From contig JAXGNG010000004.1 of NCBI GenBank assembly GCA_040768125.1, positions 62,001 to 126,000 of the forward strand: DNA of 64,000 nucleotides, written 5' to 3'. The number at the start of each line of letters is the position of its first letter. Position 1 is the first letter of the stretch. The notes beneath the pieces were generated by a model. The model searched no databases and was not told the DNA's origin. It saw nothing but the letters and a program-made list of their open reading frames with translations. The stretch comes from RBG-16-49-21 sp040768125 (lineage in GTDB: Bacteria; Spirochaetota; UBA4802; UBA5550). Of this stretch, positions 61,208 to 64,000 are shown piece by piece. Position numbers and translations under genes: made by a program.

Positions 61208-61630
61208 TCAATCCTGCAGGGGATCGCTTCTCCGGGAGCTTTTCTTCATGCTCCGGAGGCGCTTTTCTTCGAGGCGTTTTCTCTTCTGCGCGGTGCTGAC
61301 CGACGTGGGGATCCGTTTTTTTCTCGGGGACAGGGCGCGGGCGATGAGGGTGGCGAATTTTTCGATCACGCGCTTCCTGTTGGCCGACTGGGAGCGGTGG
61401 GATTCCTCGTGGATGACGATGAAGCCGCTTTTACTCACCGCCCGGCCCAGGGCTTCCCGCACGCGGCGTTTCTGGGAATCCGTGAGGCTCGGGGTGCCTT
61501 CCAGGTCGAAACGGAGCGTCACCTTCGTGGCAGTCTTGTTCACGTGCTGCCCGCCGGGGCCGGAGGACCGTGAGGAGGTGATACGTATTTCCTCCTCTGG
61601 AATGGACACGCGGGTGGTGACGAAAATCAT
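61208..61630 (-). CDS. arfB: Alternative ribosome-rescue factor ArfB
   Basis: 140 residues. The catalytic GGQ motif is SGPGGQHVNKTATKVTLRF near residues 23-41, and the C-terminal basic tail (KRKRLEEKRLRSMKKSSRR) would sit in the empty mRNA channel. This is the peptidyl-tRNA hydrolase ArfB (YaeJ) architecture; full release factors have an extra codon-recognition domain, missing here. Confidence 0.93.
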   Translation of the reverse strand: MIFVTTRVSIPEEEIRITSSRSSGPGGQHVNKTATKVTLRFDLEGTPSLTDSQKRRVREALGRAVSKSGFIVIHEESHRSQSANRKRVIEKFATLIARALSPRKKRIPTSVSTAQKRKRLEEKRLRSMKKSSRRSDPLQD

Positions 61631-61863
61631 GCGTTTGTTTTTTCCATGGATAGTGCCTGTTCGTTGTAACGCCTGGATACCGCCCTGTCAAAACAAAAAA
61701 AGACGTGAGGCGAACCCTGAAGCGGAAAATTACTTCTTGCGCGATATTCTGTTTGTCTGTAATGTGAAATAATCAGAAATAACCGGCTTCGGAACCATAT
61801 CCCGTTTACCGGAAGAGAAGGTGTCCCGGCGGCATATCAGGAATATGAGGGAGTGTTACAGGC

Positions 61864-62961
61864 ATGACGAAAATCATTCACTGCGCCGATCTTCATCTCG
61901 CTTCGGGTGCCGGGGAACGGGACTACTCCCTGTCGGTCCTGGACGAGATCCTGTCGATCGTCGCGGAAACCGGCGCCGACATTCTTCTCATCGCCGGGGA
62001 TCTCTTCAACGCGAGGAGCGAGGCCGACGCCCTCAGGAAGGACGTCGCCGAGCGGTTCCGGCGTCTACCCGGGAAGACCTCCGTGTTTTTCCTCGCGGGG
62101 AACCACGACACGGGGGGCAGCCGGTCGGGTCTCCGGAGCCTCGACCTGGGCCTTCCGCGGGAGCATGTTATCGAGCACGCGGGTGAGCCCTGCATCCTGC
62201 GTCCCTTCAACGAGGATTGCGAGCTTCTCTTCATACCCCACCGGGAGGATTACAGCGACTATCCGAAATGGGACCTTCCTCCGAAGGGCGCCCGGTTCCG
62301 CGTGGCCGTGGCCCACGCCACGGTGCCCCGGATGAATTTTACCGGCATCGACGAGGAGGAGGGACGAACGGGGAGCATGGACGCGGACCTTTTTTCCCGC
62401 TGGGATGTTGATTACGCGGCCATGGGGCATATCCACTCCGCCCGGGAAGCCACGGTAATGAACACGCGGATACGCTATCCGGGCTCTGCACGGGTGTGGA
62501 GGCGTGACGAGACGGGTCCCCGCCTGGTCGCCATCGTGGAGCTGGGGAGCGGATTGACGGTGGCGCCGCGGGAACTCGCCTCGGCCGGGCAGTACCGCCG
62601 CGTGGAGATCCCTCTCGGGCTTTCCGGCGAAACGGGAGATATGGAGGGTGTCCACGGGTGGGGATCCCGTGACTGGGTGGACCTGCGCCTCTCGGGCCTG
62701 GTCGATGACGAGCACGATGTGCGGTCCCTTGAGGAGCGTATAAGGAAAGAACACGGGAGACGGGTTCGGCTTCTTACCATTGTGAGTGATGACGTGATGG
62801 TCCTCGAGGGGATCTCGAACCAGGCCATCGCCGCCCGCTTTCTCGAGGAGTGGAAGGCCCGTGAGCCGGCCGCCGGCGACGACGGGTCCCGGGCGGTATG
62901 GCTCAGGGCCAGGGAAATCGGTCTCCGGATGATCAGGGCCGAGGTGGAGGCGCGTCGATGA
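61864..62961 (+). CDS. Metallophosphoesterase, SbcD/YhaO-like exonuclease subunit
   Basis: 365 residues with the full calcineurin-like set: IHCADLHLASG, LLIAGDLFNARSE, FLAGNHDTGG, VAHATVP, MGHIHSA. The last domain (about 260-360) is a capping/dimerisation region of the Mre11 type. The next gene overlaps (ATGA) and encodes an SMC-like ATPase, so the pair forms a nuclease-ATPase complex of the SbcCD or Bacillus YhaO/YhaN kind, acting on DNA ends or hairpins. The start ATG is preceded by a weak site (GGGAGTGTTACAGGC). Confidence 0.9.
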   Translation: MTKIIHCADLHLASGAGERDYSLSVLDEILSIVAETGADILLIAGDLFNARSEADALRKDVAERFRRLPGKTSVFFLAGNHDTGGSRSGLRSLDLGLPREHVIEHAGEPCILRPFNEDCELLFIPHREDYSDYPKWDLPPKGARFRVAVAHATVPRMNFTGIDEEEGRTGSMDADLFSRWDVDYAAMGHIHSAREATVMNTRIRYPGSARVWRRDETGPRLVAIVELGSGLTVAPRELASAGQYRRVEIPLGLSGETGDMEGVHGWGSRDWVDLRLSGLVDDEHDVRSLEERIRKEHGRRVRLLTIVSDDVMVLEGISNQAIAARFLEEWKAREPAAGDDGSRAVWLRAREIGLRMIRAEVEARR

Positions 62962-64000
62962 TACGGAAGCTCATCCTCGAACGCTTCGGCAAGTTTACCG
63001 GCGCCGCCTTTGATTTCGGGCCCGTGACCCTCTTCATGGGCGAAAACGAGTCGGGTAAAACAACGGTATTCGACGCTCTCCTGAGCGTCATAACCTCCCT
63101 GGGTGAGCGGAGCGCCCTGGGCAAGTCAATCAGCCGCCGCTATGGACCGCCGCGCGAGCGCTCCTGCTCGATCGAGTGGTCGGGGAGCCCCCTTTCCATA
63201 CGGGAGGACGAGTTCATCAATCTCTACGCCATCAGGTCCGGGGAGCCCGTCGTGGAGCTCGCATCGGGCAAGACATGGCTCGACAGGGTCAAGTCCTCGA
63301 TATTCACCGGCGGGATCGATCCCGCGAAGATACGGGACGACCTTGCCAGGGCCGCGGCGGAAAAGGGAAATTACGCCCATGTCAGGGAAATGAAAGATAC
63401 GCGGCTTCTTCTCGACCGCAAAAGGAAGGATCATGACGATCTGCTGAGCAAGCGTGAACTGCTGCTGAATAGGCGCGGTGAACTCCAGGGGCTCGACAGG
63501 GAGATCGGGAAGCTCCGGGGACTCGAAAAAAAACTGGGTGCCTCCATCGCGGAGATCGAGGGCAGCCTCTCCCAGCAGTCCATGATTGACGAGAGGAAGC
63601 GGAGGCGCGATATCCTGGCCCACCTGGTGAAGGGGGAGAAGCTGTCGGAGCGCGCCCGCTCACTTTCCCGTTTCAGGGTGGACCGGAGCGCCGAGATAGA
63701 GGGCCTGAAAAATGATACTGCCTCGGCGGAAAAGGCCCTTGCAGCAGCCGAGGCCCGGGTGGATGAGTCCCTTCGCGCCCTGAGGGAGCGTCAGAAAAAC
63801 CTGGAGTCCGCGCGTTCAGGTCAATCAGAAGGGCGTTTTCGCCGGGAGGTCGCGGCGGAGCTTCTCGCGTCGATACTTTCGGCGGCCTCGGTGTCCGTCC
63901 CCCGGCGCGTAAATCTCCTGGGCATCGTTGCCGCGGCGGCAATGGTTGCGGCGGGCGTCGCCGGGTTTGTTTTCCTTGGAAGTTCGGGTATTCGTCTTCA
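62958..64000 (+). CDS. SbcC/YhaN-like AAA ATPase (N-terminal part, cut by window end)
   Basis: The frame runs open from ATG 62958 to the last base, 347 codons. It begins MIRKLILERFGKF followed by the Walker A motif FMGENESGKTTVFDA (about 30-44), the SMC/Rad50 opening. A long coiled coil follows (KRELLLNRRGELQGLDREIGKLR; LKNDTASAEKALAAAEARV), then a hydrophobic segment near residues 318-342 (LLGIVAAAAMVAAGVAGFVF). A membrane segment within the coiled coil matches YhaN-type proteins rather than soluble SbcC. Walker B lies beyond the window. Translationally coupled to the phosphoesterase by a 4-base overlap. Confidence 0.87.
   Translation, partial: MIRKLILERFGKFTGAAFDFGPVTLFMGENESGKTTVFDALLSVITSLGERSALGKSISRRYGPPRERSCSIEWSGSPLSIREDEFINLYAIRSGEPVVELASGKTWLDRVKSSIFTGGIDPAKIRDDLARAAAEKGNYAHVREMKDTRLLLDRKRKDHDDLLSKRELLLNRRGELQGLDREIGKLRGLEKKLGASIAEIEGSLSQQSMIDERKRRRDILAHLVKGEKLSERARSLSRFRVDRSAEIEGLKNDTASAEKALAAAEARVDESLRALRERQKNLESARSGQSEGRFRREVAAELLASILSAASVSVPRRVNLLGIVAAAAMVAAGVAGFVFLGSSGIRL

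Noticed and set aside
60443..61573. 376-codon plus-strand open frame across the SDR and ArfB genes
   Set aside because: Both minus-strand genes have complete family motifs; the plus frame has none.
1..64000. tRNA, rRNA, insertion sequence or prophage
   Set aside because: No cloverleaf, rRNA signature, transposase, integrase or phage structural gene was found in reading the gaps and genes.

Overview
The window is a GC-rich stretch of a bacterial chromosome, and the gene content points to a spirochaete. A 646-residue protein at 13682 closely resembles the spirochaetal cytoplasmic filament protein CfpA. A flgG-flgA-flgH-flgI-flgJ-type cluster shows a flagellated diderm, and FlgH/FlgI fit a Leptospira-like or deep-branching spirochaete better than Borrelia or Treponema. 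Lipoprotein signal sequences, an outer-membrane beta-barrel protein and TatC agree with a diderm. I saw no rRNA, tRNA, insertion sequence, prophage or CRISPR array. Taxonomy is inferred from gene content only.

Layout. (1) 1-10.9 kb: the division and cell-wall (dcw) cluster in one orientation: mraY (cut by the window edge), murD, ftsW, murG, murC, a POTRA/FtsQ-like gene, ftsA, ftsZ, then an AmgK-type sugar kinase and a MurU-type nucleotidyltransferase, which together suggest MurNAc recycling tied to peptidoglycan synthesis. (2) 10.9-19.5 kb: a 480-base leader or candidate structured RNA, an unknown gene, a VWA membrane protein, then cfpA, an unknown gene and a PPDK-like protein whose ATP-binding half looks degenerate. 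(3) 19.5-23.6 kb, minus strand: tatC, pgk and a repeat/HEAT/zinc-ribbon membrane protein. (4) 24-31 kb: long-chain acyl-CoA synthetase, fused purSL, purQ and DAHP synthase. (5) 31-36.7 kb: a MORN-repeat lipoprotein, the flagellar rod/ring operon and two minus-strand envelope genes. (6) 36.7-41.9 kb: a giant repeat lipoprotein of about 1,700 codons split by one in-frame amber codon, followed by a 570-base AT-rich intergenic region.

(7) 42.4-46.8 kb: a tight operon of lipoprotein amidase, response regulator-PP2C phosphatase, HDAC-family deacetylase and DUF2804 protein. (8) 46.8-59 kb: a lipase-chaperone-like protein, PrmA-like methyltransferase, membrane-anchored creatininase-family protein, a zinc-ribbon beta-propeller-like protein, a Cas4-like/DEDD nuclease (DUF2779) overlapping a SrkA kinase, an HU-family protein, a 59-residue Cys/Trp-rich protein, a serine hydrolase, a methyltransferase and a metallophosphoesterase-nucleotidyltransferase fusion. 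(9) 59-64 kb: a CaiB-type CoA transferase behind a promoter with an embedded palindrome, an SDR oxidoreductase, ArfB, and an SbcD/YhaO-like phosphoesterase with the start of its SbcC/YhaN-like ATPase partner, which runs off the window.

The most unusual items are the cfpA / unknown / degenerate-PPDK locus, the phosphoesterase-Pol-beta nucleotidyltransferase fusion, the amber-interrupted repeat lipoprotein, the candidate structured RNA at 11.0-11.2 kb and the AmgK-MurU pair placed directly behind ftsZ.
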